The notes under the pieces were generated by a model that was not told the origin of the DNA, searched no databases, and was given only the letters and a program-made list of their open reading frames with translations. This document shows positions 9,005-16,768 of a stretch of 64,000 nt of DNA, piece after piece. The DNA is from Sphingobacterium sp. B16(2022) (GTDB taxonomy: Bacteria > Bacteroidota > Bacteroidia > Sphingobacteriales > Sphingobacteriaceae): contig NZ_JAAUVN010000001.1 of NCBI RefSeq assembly GCF_012030425.1, forward strand, positions 124,001 to 188,000. The letters run 5' to 3'. Position 1 is the first letter of the stretch, and every line of letters starts with the position of its first letter. The position numbers were made by a program, and so were the translations under genes.

Positions 9005-10132
9005 TTATCTTGTACGGCCTCCACCACTGCGTGTAGCACCACCGCCTCCGCCACCACCTGATGAACGAGTGGCACCACCGCCACTGTTAAAGCTTCCGCT
9101 CGATTGTGATCGCATCGTTGGTTGCGATGAACGAACCGGTTCGCTAGAACGTGTTCTTGAAGGTTGATAAGTATCTCTACTTGTACTTCTTGTCGCTGGG
9201 TTTGATTGTTGTACTCTTGTTGAACTTGTAGAACGTGTTCTGCCTACATTACTATTTGAGTTGTTGTAATTATCGGAACGTGTTGAACGTGTTCTGCCAA
9301 CACCATTATTATAATCACCTCTGTTGGTATTGCTTGAACCGATACGTGTTCTTCCTGCTCTGGTATCATTTGGATTATTGCTTGATGCAGAAGAACGTGT
9401 TCTTCCAACACTGCTAATTCTACCGTTCGCATCTCTAGAGACGACAGCATTCGAACGTGTACGTCCAGTAGTTCTTCCACCATCACTGTAACGCGTACCT
9501 GATCTCGAACGTGTGTTGTAGTTATCACGGTAAGGTGAACGTGCTGCTAAGTCACGTGATCTGTGGTTACCCCAGTATCCGCCACCATAACCACCACCCC
9601 AGTAGCCGCCGCCCCAATATCCATTACCCCAATATCCACCGCCCCAGCCCCATCCTGGGTACCATGGATTGTAACCCCAGCCAGAACCATAGCCGAAGCC
9701 AAAACCTAGGCCAATGGACCATCTGCCACCTCCAAAACCATTACCATATCCGAAACCAAATGAAGGACCATAAAAGCCTCCGTATCCCATTCCCATACCA
9801 TACCAAGGATCAAAGAATGGATCAAAGTAGGTCATACCTGGTGAAGAATAATAAAATCGATTAATTCGATTCGCATATTCCAAGTCTTCGTATTTTCCTT
9901 CTTCATATTCTGCATCAGAATATTCATCACTATAATATCCGTTATCTTGGACTTGATCAGCTTCACTTTCATCCGCATAATAGTAATCCGGACTTTGATA
10001 AGCTGGTCTTGCCTGGGCATTATTATTATAGACATCATCACTATGAGTGATTGGTCTGCTAGTAGTACAAGATCCCAGCGTAAGGGCTCCTGAAATCACA
10101 ATAGCGCCGAGTAAAAAACTATTTTTTTTCAT
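9005..10132 (-). CDS. Low-complexity lipoprotein: Asp/Tyr, Gly/Trp and Arg-Ser repeat regions
   Basis: The 375-residue protein starts with a lipoprotein signal (lipobox LTLGSC, Cys22). It has three compositional zones. Residues about 30-85 are acidic and Tyr-rich. About 95-195 is a Gly/Tyr/Trp-rich stretch with GGGYWG-type repeats. About 200-375 is strongly basic, with a GRTRS-like motif repeated about six times at 15-20 residue spacing before a Gly-rich tail. Related Sphingobacteriaceae proteins are often labelled vitellogenin-like, which is a composition artefact. Probably surface-exposed; function unknown. The repeats are also visible in the DNA, between about 9120 and 9530. Confidence 0.7.
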   Translation of the reverse strand: MKKNSFLLGAIVISGALTLGSCTTSRPITHSDDVYNNNAQARPAYQSPDYYYADESEADQVQDNGYYSDEYSDAEYEEGKYEDLEYANRINRFYYSSPGMTYFDPFFDPWYGMGMGYGGFYGPSFGFGYGNGFGGGRWSIGLGFGFGYGSGWGYNPWYPGWGWGGGYWGNGYWGGGYWGGGYGGGYWGNHRSRDLAARSPYRDNYNTRSRSGTRYSDGGRTTGRTRSNAVVSRDANGRISSVGRTRSSASSNNPNDTRAGRTRIGSSNTNRGDYNNGVGRTRSTRSDNYNNSNSNVGRTRSTSSTRVQQSNPATRSTSRDTYQPSRTRSSEPVRSSQPTMRSQSSGSFNSGGGATRSSGGGGGGGATRSGGGRTR

Positions 10133-10308
10133 AATATACTAAGTCGTTATGTTCGACAATACAGTCTAATTTACTATCTTAGACCCAAATTTCAGATAAG
10201 GGTTTAATCGTGTTCTCAAAAATAATAAATATTTATTTTTAAAACTTATATTCCTTTATTAGACGGAATTCTTAATCACAATGTTACAATAATTTTTGAA
10301 TTAATAAT

Positions 10309-11781
10309 ATGGGTAAAGGTATAACAAGTCGTGAAGAAGACTATTCGCAATGGTATAATGACCTTGTGATCAAGGCTGACTTGGCAGAATACGCTGCTGT
10401 GAGAGGTTGTATGGTTATAAAACCATATGGATATGCTATTTGGGAGCGTATGCAAGCGGTTTTGGATAAAAAGTTTAAAGATACTGGTCACAGTAATGCT
10501 TATTTTCCTTTGTTCATCCCCAAGTCATTTTTCTCGAAAGAAGCATCACACGTAGAAGGTTTTGCAACAGAGTGTGCAGTAGTGACACATTACCGTTTAA
10601 AAAATGATGGTAACGGAAATATTATTGTTGATGAAGATGCTAAATTGGAAGAAGAGTTAATCGTTAGACCAACATCTGAAACGATTATTTGGAATACTTA
10701 CCGTGGGTGGATTGAATCTTACCGGGATCTTCCAATTTTAGTGAACCAGTGGGCTAACGTTGTTCGTTGGGAAATGCGTACCAGATTATTTTTGCGTACT
10801 ACTGAATTCTTGTGGCAAGAAGGCCATACCGCGCATGCAACTCAGGAAGAAGCAATTGAAGAGACCGAAAAGATGCTTCATGTATATGGTGACTTTGTTG
10901 AAAAATATTTGGGTGTGCCGGTTATACGCGGTCGTAAGACTGAAAACGAGCGTTTTGCGGGAGCGATAGACACGTATTGTATTGAAGCATTGATGCAGGA
11001 CGGTAAAGCTCTGCAGGCAGGTACTTCACATTTTCTTGGTCAAAATTTTGCTAAAGCTTTTGATGTGAAATTTACTTCTAAAGAAGGTAAATTAGAGCAT
11101 GTATGGGCAACATCATGGGGTGTTTCGACGCGTTTGATGGGAGCTCTGGTTATGGCACACTCGGACGATCAAGGTCTGGTATTGCCTCCAATGTTAGCGC
11201 CAATCCAAGTTGTTGTTGTTCCAATCTTTAAAACAGCAGAAGAGAAGCAAGCAATTGATAATTTTATCGATGCTTTGTCTGGCGAATTGAAAAGTAAAAA
11301 TATTTCAGTGAAATATGACGATCGTGATACGCAAAGACCTGGATTCAAGTTTGCAGAATGGGAATTAAAAGGTGTACCATTGCGCTTAGCTATTGGAGCA
11401 CGTGATATGCAAAATGGAACTGCTGAATTAGCAAGACGTGATACACAGACCAAAGAGACTGTTGAACAAGCTGGATTAGCAGATAGAATCGAAGGTTTAT
11501 TGACTGAAATTCAGGAAAACATTTTTAAAAAGGCTTTGGATTACAGAGATTCTCATATTACTGAAGTAAATTCATATGATGAGTTTAAAGAAGTTTTGGA
11601 AACGAAAGCTGGTTTTATATCTTGTCACTGGGATGGCACTGTGGAGACAGAAAAACTAGTGAAAGAAGAAACAAAAGCGACTATTCGTTGCGTGCCTTTA
11701 GACGCAAAAGAGGAAGCTGGTATTTGTATTTTTACAGGTAAGCCTTCGACAAAACGTGTTTTATTCGCAAAAGCGTATTAA
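10309..11781 (+). CDS. proS: Prolyl-tRNA synthetase (archaeal/eukaryote-like type)
   Basis: ProRS charges tRNA-Pro with proline. The 490-residue length and the absence of the INS editing insertion between motifs 2 and 3 identify the shorter archaeal/eukaryote-like class. Motif 2 is visible as [18 protein letters not shown] around residue 163. The C-terminal extension contains paired Cys residues (SCHWDG, RCVP, CIFTG) and ends in the class-typical ...FAKAY with a terminal Tyr. It is followed by the 11799 gene after 17 bp, likely co-transcribed. No T-box is visible upstream, as expected for this phylum. Confidence 0.95.
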   Translation: MGKGITSREEDYSQWYNDLVIKADLAEYAAVRGCMVIKPYGYAIWERMQAVLDKKFKDTGHSNAYFPLFIPKSFFSKEASHVEGFATECAVVTHYRLKNDGNGNIIVDEDAKLEEELIVRPTSETIIWNTYRGWIESYRDLPILVNQWANVVRWEMRTRLFLRTTEFLWQEGHTAHATQEEAIEETEKMLHVYGDFVEKYLGVPVIRGRKTENERFAGAIDTYCIEALMQDGKALQAGTSHFLGQNFAKAFDVKFTSKEGKLEHVWATSWGVSTRLMGALVMAHSDDQGLVLPPMLAPIQVVVVPIFKTAEEKQAIDNFIDALSGELKSKNISVKYDDRDTQRPGFKFAEWELKGVPLRLAIGARDMQNGTAELARRDTQTKETVEQAGLADRIEGLLTEIQENIFKKALDYRDSHITEVNSYDEFKEVLETKAGFISCHWDGTVETEKLVKEETKATIRCVPLDAKEEAGICIFTGKPSTKRVLFAKAY

Positions 11782-11798
11782 TTTATAATCAATCACTC

Positions 11799-12584
11799 AT
11801 GCGTTATCTCATATTAGGTTGTGGATGGGTAGGAGAGTTTGTCGCTAATTTATGGTTGAAAGAAGGACATGAAGTCTGGGCATCTACCACTACAGCAGAA
11901 AAATACCATCGGTTAATAACCGATGGTATTTTTGCATTTAAGCAAAATTTCGACGAACCACTAACTCCTGCTATTAATTTGCCAAAAGAATTTGATTATA
12001 TCTTGGTGAGTGTTCCTGCAACAAATAAATCAACAATAGAAGACCTGACTAAAAGGTTCCTTCGAGTAAGTAACTTTCTATCCAGTTTACAATATAGTAA
12101 AATAATATTTTTAAGCTCAATTGGAATATATCCCGATGTTTCGAAAGAAATAGATGAGGATAGTTTTGAAGAAGATGAACTGCAGTCCAAATTACTGCTT
12201 GCTGAAAAATCTATTGGTGTATTCCCAAATACGCATATTTACCGTCTAGGAGGCCTGTTTGGTCAAAATCGCATTTTTGCTAAATATTTTCAGCAGAAAG
12301 AATGCACTACGGGTGGACAGCCTGCCAATTTTATTCATTTGGAAGATGTTGCGTCGCTGATAAGTGAGGGTTTTGCAAAGCCTTTAAACAATAAAATCTA
12401 CAACGTGGTATGTCCTCATCATCCATTAAAGCAAGATGTTGTCGAAGCATCAGCACAGAAATACGGTTTTGATTTACCAACTGCTTTTAATAATAGTGAT
12501 TCATTTCAGAAAATAGTAAAGTCAAATCGTTTGCAAAATGACTTGAATTATACTTTTAAATATGAATCTCCGTTAGATTTTTAA
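11799..12584 (+). CDS. NAD(P)-binding sugar-epimerase-like protein (YeeZ-like)
   Basis: The 261-residue protein begins with a Rossmann fold, MRYLILGCGWVGEF (GxGxxG at residues 7-12). It continues with atypical-SDR features (FLSSIGIYPD, YRLGGLFGQNR, FIHLEDVA) and resembles YeeZ-type NAD(P)-dependent epimerase/dehydratase proteins. The typical SDR YxxxK is replaced, so the chemistry is uncertain. It follows proS by 17 bp. Codons 34-45 form a perfect 16-bp terminator-like hairpin (see the separate entry), which is unusual inside a coding region. Confidence 0.75.
   Translation: MRYLILGCGWVGEFVANLWLKEGHEVWASTTTAEKYHRLITDGIFAFKQNFDEPLTPAINLPKEFDYILVSVPATNKSTIEDLTKRFLRVSNFLSSLQYSKIIFLSSIGIYPDVSKEIDEDSFEEDELQSKLLLAEKSIGVFPNTHIYRLGGLFGQNRIFAKYFQQKECTTGGQPANFIHLEDVASLISEGFAKPLNNKIYNVVCPHHPLKQDVVEASAQKYGFDLPTAFNNSDSFQKIVKSNRLQNDLNYTFKYESPLDF
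11899..11933 (+). other. Terminator-like hairpin inside coding sequence
   Basis: A perfect 16-bp stem (11899-11914 with 11918-11933) with a 3-nt AAT loop has an A5 left arm and a T5 right arm, the layout of an intrinsic terminator. It lies about 100 bp inside the 11799 gene. Whether it terminates transcription when translation lags is unknown. Confidence 0.6.
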
Positions 12585-12624
12585 TAAATTTACTTTTTCA
12601 GAATTAATATAAATATTAAATAAT

Positions 12625-13770
12625 ATGGCATATAAATTTGCAACTAAAGCGATTCATGCTGGTCAACAGTCGGACCCTACAACGGGTGCAGTGATGACTC
12701 CTATATATCAGACTTCTACTTATCAACAGGCTTCTCCAGGCGAGCATAAAGGTTACGAGTATTCAAGAGGAACAAATCCTACACGGAAAGCTTTAGAAGA
12801 CTGTTTAGCTGCTTTAGAAAATGGTCAGCATGGTTTAGCCTTTTCAAGCGGTATGGCCGCCACGGATTGTGTTTTGCGTCTATTGAAACCAGGAGACGAA
12901 GTAGTTACGGGAGACGATTTATATGGTGGTTCCTACCGTATTTTTACTAAAGTTTATGAAGCCTATGGAATCACTTTTAAATTTGTAAATACTTCAGATC
13001 CTGATGCTGTACGGGAAGCGATAACGGACAAAACGAAGTTAATCTGGGTAGAAACTCCGACTAATCCGACATTGAAAATTGCGGATGTTGCGGCTATTGG
13101 CCAGGTTGCTAAGGAAAAAAAAGTGCTTTACGTAGTTGATAATACTTTTGCTTCTCCATACCTACAAAATCCTTTGGACCTTGGTGCTGATATTGTTATG
13201 CACTCAGCTACCAAATATATTAATGGTCATTCGGATGTGGTTATGGGGGCACTAGTTATGAATTCAGACGAGTTATACAAACAATTATTCTTTTTTTATA
13301 ATGCCGTAGGCGGAACTCCTGGACCACAGGATTCATTTTTAGCGCTTCGTGGTATCAAGACATTACATTTACGTATGGAGGCACATTGTGCTAATGGACG
13401 TAAAGTTGCTGAATATCTTAGGAATCATCCAAAAGTGGAAAAAATTTATTGGCCAGGATTTGAAGATCATCCTGGACATGATATTGCTAAAAAGCAAATG
13501 CGTGATTTCGGCGGTATGATATCTATTGTTTTAAAAGGTGCTGATCTAAACGAAACATTTCGCATTTCTTCGCAATTTAAAGTGTTTACACTTGCTGAGT
13601 CACTAGGAGGAGTGGAGTCTCTGATTAATCATCCAGCAACAATGACCCATGGATCTATTCCAAAAGAAATACGTGAGAAAGTAGGTGTGGTCGATAATTT
13701 GATCCGAATCTCAGTTGGGATCGAGGATGCTGATGATTTGATTGCTGATCTGGAACAAGCGTTAGTTTAA
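12625..13770 (+). CDS. Cystathionine gamma-synthase/lyase family PLP enzyme
   Basis: The 381-residue protein is a full-length Cys/Met-metabolism PLP enzyme. It carries the family segments YEYSRGTNPT (44-53), SSGMAA (74-79) and the PLP-lysine motif HSATKYINGHSD, with K197 as the Schiff-base Lys. Members make cystathionine (MetB), cleave it (MetC/CGL) or cleave methionine; sequence alone does not settle which. Close Bacteroidota relatives are usually called cystathionine gamma-synthase. It starts 40 bp after the 11799 gene, too close for a SAM riboswitch, and is closed by a 19-bp-stem terminator. Confidence 0.85.
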   Translation: MAYKFATKAIHAGQQSDPTTGAVMTPIYQTSTYQQASPGEHKGYEYSRGTNPTRKALEDCLAALENGQHGLAFSSGMAATDCVLRLLKPGDEVVTGDDLYGGSYRIFTKVYEAYGITFKFVNTSDPDAVREAITDKTKLIWVETPTNPTLKIADVAAIGQVAKEKKVLYVVDNTFASPYLQNPLDLGADIVMHSATKYINGHSDVVMGALVMNSDELYKQLFFFYNAVGGTPGPQDSFLALRGIKTLHLRMEAHCANGRKVAEYLRNHPKVEKIYWPGFEDHPGHDIAKKQMRDFGGMISIVLKGADLNETFRISSQFKVFTLAESLGGVESLINHPATMTHGSIPKEIREKVGVVDNLIRISVGIEDADDLIADLEQALV

Positions 13771-13791
13771 TAATAGATTAAAAAGTTTTAG

Positions 13792-13838
13792 CCGTCAGTT
13801 CCTCCTGATAATTTTATCGGGAGGAACTGATGGTTTTT
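13792..13838 (+). terminator. Intrinsic terminator, 19-bp stem
   Basis: A 19-bp stem (13792-13810 with 13815-13833, including two G-T pairs) with a 4-nt loop is followed by T5. It separates the PLP enzyme gene from the next gene, whose ATG is 10 bases later. Confidence 0.9.
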
Positions 13839-13848
13839 ATTTAAATAG

Positions 13849-14625
13849 ATGGCAGATTTTAATATTAAGGATTTTTTGGATAAAAAAGTCGAACAGTATA
13901 ATCAACCCAATTTCATTCCGAATGATCCGATTTGTATTCCACATCGTTTTCAAAAGAAAGAGGATGTGGAAATCATGGGGTTTATAGCTGCAATATTAGC
14001 TTGGGGGCAACGGAAGACCATCATTAATAAATGCACAGAGTTGATAGAACGTATGGATGGAAGTCCACATGATTTCATCATGAATCATCAGGAGGTTGAT
14101 TTAAAGCAGTTGCTCGGATTTAAGCATCGTACTTTTAACGATACCGATCTTCTGTATTTTATTCAGTTTTTTCGTTATCATTATAATCATTTTTCCTCTT
14201 TGGAAGATGCATTTTTAATTGGACAGGAAAATACGGGTACAGTTGTACTAGAAAAGTGTTTAGATGAGTTTAAAAATTACTTTTTTTCTCTTCCTGATTA
14301 TCCATTAAGAACGAGAAAGCATATTAGTTCTCCAATACAGAAATCTACTGTTAAAAGGATCAATATGTTTCTGCGCTGGATGGTACGTCATGATGATAAA
14401 GGAGTAGATTTTGGAATTTGGAGCCGTTTAAATCAGAAGGATCTTATTTGTCCCTGTGATCTTCATGTCGAACGTGTCGCTCGTAAATTTGGATTAATAA
14501 CTTTGGATCAGGTAAACTGGAAAACAGCGATGCAGCTTACTGAAAATTTGAGAAAGTTAGATCCATTGGATCCGGTTAAATATGATTTTGCTTTATTTGG
14601 CCTAGGAGTAGAACGTGAGTTGTAA
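13849..14625 (+). CDS. TIGR02757/DUF2400 family protein
   Basis: The 258-residue protein has the hallmarks of the TIGR02757 family: DPICIPHRF near the N-terminus, GFIAAILAWGQRKTI, and a C-terminal segment DLICPCDLHVERVARKFGL preceding PVKYDFALFGLGVE. The function is unknown; the C-terminal half recalls helix-hairpin-helix DNA-glycosylase architecture, but I see no proven catalytic residues. No signal peptide or membrane span is present. It begins only 10 bp after the upstream terminator, so its promoter must lie within or before that hairpin, or it depends on read-through. Confidence 0.75.
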   Translation: MADFNIKDFLDKKVEQYNQPNFIPNDPICIPHRFQKKEDVEIMGFIAAILAWGQRKTIINKCTELIERMDGSPHDFIMNHQEVDLKQLLGFKHRTFNDTDLLYFIQFFRYHYNHFSSLEDAFLIGQENTGTVVLEKCLDEFKNYFFSLPDYPLRTRKHISSPIQKSTVKRINMFLRWMVRHDDKGVDFGIWSRLNQKDLICPCDLHVERVARKFGLITLDQVNWKTAMQLTENLRKLDPLDPVKYDFALFGLGVEREL

Positions 14626-14628
14626 AAC

Positions 14629-14664
14629 AGATCAGATGTTTCTTTAATCAACTGATCTATTTTA
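14629..14664. terminator. Weak stem-loop between convergent genes
   Basis: A 7-bp stem (14629-14635 with 14652-14658) with a 16-nt loop has short T-rich flanks on both strands. It lies between the DUF2400 and LysR gene ends. Confidence 0.45.
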
Positions 14665-14688
14665 TAATTCCGAGCTTATAGCTATGCG

Positions 14689-15564
14689 TTAAGCGGTATA
14701 ATATTTTTTAATTAATGTAATAAATTGCTGTAAAACGGGATGTTGACTTTTGTTGTCATAAGCTAATATCACCTCTGTCTGAATATCCTGTTCTTTTAAA
14801 GCATGAAATTCTAATGGCAATTCGGTATTCTGTTTTGCAACCGAAGTGGGAACAAATGCGATACCTAATCCATTCGCTACCAATTCTAATATGGAATGCA
14901 TGGTGTTACATTCGTGTACAATTTGTGGATGGAAACCGATCCGGTTTGCACAGGCTATGATCTGATTGTGGTAATCATCAGCATAACTTGAATTGTACGA
15001 AATAAAATCTTCTTGCATTAAAGTAAGTGCATGAATGTCCTTACCCCACTTTTTAGGCGTTGCTAAGCAAAAGGAATCTTTAAACAAAGAATACACCTGA
15101 AGATTAGTTGTAAAGATAGGTGCTCGTAGTATTCCTAAATCAAGTTTCCCATTTTCTAATGCCGTTTTTTGTTTCTGAGAAGAGGTCTCATACAGATAGA
15201 CATGTAAGTAGGGGAAATCATTTTTGATTTGTTTCAATATCTTAGCCAGCATTTTCTTTGGGGTCGAACTAATGTAACCGAGTCTGAAATCTCCTGAAAT
15301 AGCCTGATGTAATTGTTTGGTCATGAGCTTAGCCTTTTCCAGCTGCTGCATCAGTTGATCACATTCCTGTAAAAAATAGCGTCCTGCATTTGTTAATTCA
15401 ACACGCTTATTATTTCGGTAAAATAAAATGACCCCTAATTCTTTTTCCAGATCTTTAATCTGACGGGTTAAGGGCGGTTGAGAGATATGCAATTTTTCTG
15501 CCGCACGACCGAAGTGTAACTCCGTTGCCACTGCTTTAAAATAATGTAAATGTCTTAATTCCAT
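14689..15564 (-). CDS. LysR-family transcriptional regulator
   Basis: The 291-residue protein has the N-terminal winged HTH (residues 1-60: MELRHLHYFKAVATELHFG, ...LHISQPPLTRQIKDLEKELG) and a C-terminal periplasmic-binding-like effector domain from about 90 on. LysR regulators usually control a divergent neighbour and themselves. The divergent gene here is the methyltransferase at 15656, with 91 bp between the two starts and a palindrome in that gap. The effector is not predictable. Confidence 0.92.
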   Translation of the reverse strand: MELRHLHYFKAVATELHFGRAAEKLHISQPPLTRQIKDLEKELGVILFYRNNKRVELTNAGRYFLQECDQLMQQLEKAKLMTKQLHQAISGDFRLGYISSTPKKMLAKILKQIKNDFPYLHVYLYETSSQKQKTALENGKLDLGILRAPIFTTNLQVYSLFKDSFCLATPKKWGKDIHALTLMQEDFISYNSSYADDYHNQIIACANRIGFHPQIVHECNTMHSILELVANGLGIAFVPTSVAKQNTELPLEFHALKEQDIQTEVILAYDNKSQHPVLQQFITLIKKYYTA

Positions 15565-15593
15565 CGATACTTGAAAGGTATTAATAATTGCCT

Positions 15594-15606
15594 AAAATAG
15601 TATTTT
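15594..15606. promoter_or_regulatory. Candidate LysR operator palindrome
   Basis: The 13-bp perfect palindrome AAAATAGTATTTT lies in the 91-bp divergent region between the LysR gene and the methyltransferase gene. Its position suits an autoregulatory LysR site. AT-rich palindromes arise by chance, so this is tentative. Confidence 0.35.
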
Positions 15607-15655
15607 TAAAGTATTATTCAATGTTTTAGATTTGAAAATATTAAAAATTAGAAAG

Positions 15656-16387
15656 ATGGAATATAAATCAACGCTAAAAGAAATTGAAGAACGGTTTGAC
15701 CAGGATGTAGCACGGTTTTCAAATCTTGACACAGGACAGCAGACGACTTTAGATGCCTTGTTTAATATGGAACTGATTACTGATGGTATTGTCGCTGTGT
15801 ATCCGGAATTAAATCACGTGCTAGATATTGGTTGTGGCGCTGGTAATTACCCTGTTAAATTAGCGCAAAAGATGTCCGATTTTGACTGTACTTTGGTTGA
15901 CTTAAGCCAGCCGATGTTGGAAAAAGCACAAGAACGTGTACAAGAAGTCATAACTGGACAGGTTCAGATATTAAAAGGTGACTTTAGAACTGCCGAGCTA
16001 AAAGAAAATCATTATGACGTTATTATTGCAACGGCGGTTTTGCATCATCTCCGTGATGACCAAGATTGGGAGCATGCATTTAAAAAACTGTATAGCTTAC
16101 TCAAAGAGGGCGGGAGTATCTGGATTTTTGATCTGGTGATTCATGATCATGATGCCATTCAAAAATTGATTTATGATAATTACTATGGTAGATACCTTAC
16201 GGGTTTGAAAGACGGAACTTATCGTGACCATGTTTTTGCTTATATCGAGCATGAAGATACACCGCGGAGTTTAACTTATCAGCTTGATTTGCTTAAAAAA
16301 GTAGGATTCAATTCTGTTGATGTACTCCATAAAAAATTGAATTTTGCCTCTTTTGTAGCTTTTAAATCTCGAACTACAGCATCTTAA
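15656..16387 (+). CDS. Class I SAM-dependent methyltransferase
   Basis: I chose the ATG at 15656 (243 residues) over a TTG eight codons upstream because it is preceded by GAAAG and gives a normal N-terminus. SAM-binding motif I is VLDIGCGAGNY near residue 60. The post-I acidic residue (LVDLS), a motif IV-like IIATAVLHHL and the later GGSIWIFDLV complete a class I Rossmann methyltransferase. The substrate is unknown; small-molecule targets are typical for this shape. It is divergent from the LysR regulator, which probably controls it. Confidence 0.85.
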   Translation: MEYKSTLKEIEERFDQDVARFSNLDTGQQTTLDALFNMELITDGIVAVYPELNHVLDIGCGAGNYPVKLAQKMSDFDCTLVDLSQPMLEKAQERVQEVITGQVQILKGDFRTAELKENHYDVIIATAVLHHLRDDQDWEHAFKKLYSLLKEGGSIWIFDLVIHDHDAIQKLIYDNYYGRYLTGLKDGTYRDHVFAYIEHEDTPRSLTYQLDLLKKVGFNSVDVLHKKLNFASFVAFKSRTTAS

Positions 16388-16768
16388 GAAGCATAGTTGA
16401 TTCATTTTAAAAGACGATAAATTTTAGTTTGCAAATATCACGTTAGTAAGCTGCTGTTTAATAGGAAATATACTTATATATACCTTATACTAAGGTACTA
16501 TTTTTTGGTGATATTCTAAAGGGATAATAGAGGGTTTCTAGAGGTAAAACACTATAAACCCTCTATTAAAGCTCAGTTAAATCCGATGAAAATCTTACTG
16601 CATATTGAACGAGTATTAGCTGAAGTGCAAATCAGTCTTTTACATATTCATAAGAGGATGCAGATTTTGTTAAAAAATTATTATTTGTGACGATGACTGC
16701 CTATCCGCCAAATGATTTTCGTACTTTTATAAGCTATTTTAAATAACATATAATATTAGGAGAAAGCT
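16388..16768. other. Intergenic region, 381 bp, with a 13-bp hairpin
   Basis: No convincing gene is present. A perfect 13-bp inverted repeat (16525-16537 with 16556-16568) has an 18-nt loop and no T run, so it is unlikely to be a terminator. A 34-codon ORF (16586-16690, MKILLHIERVLAEVQISLLH...) lacks a ribosome site and could be chance or a gene remnant. The uvrD promoter should lie in the last 100 bases. Confidence 0.4.

Noticed and set aside
9235..9530. Regular repeats resembling a CRISPR array
   Set aside because: The repeats are codons for GRTRS-like motifs in a continuous reading frame, with unequal spacing and no cas genes.
10133..10308. T-box leader before proS
   Set aside because: No T-box sequence or terminator/antiterminator pair was found, and T-boxes are not expected in this phylum.
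12585..12624. SAM riboswitch before the PLP enzyme gene
   Set aside because: The gap is only 40 bp and contains no structured motif.
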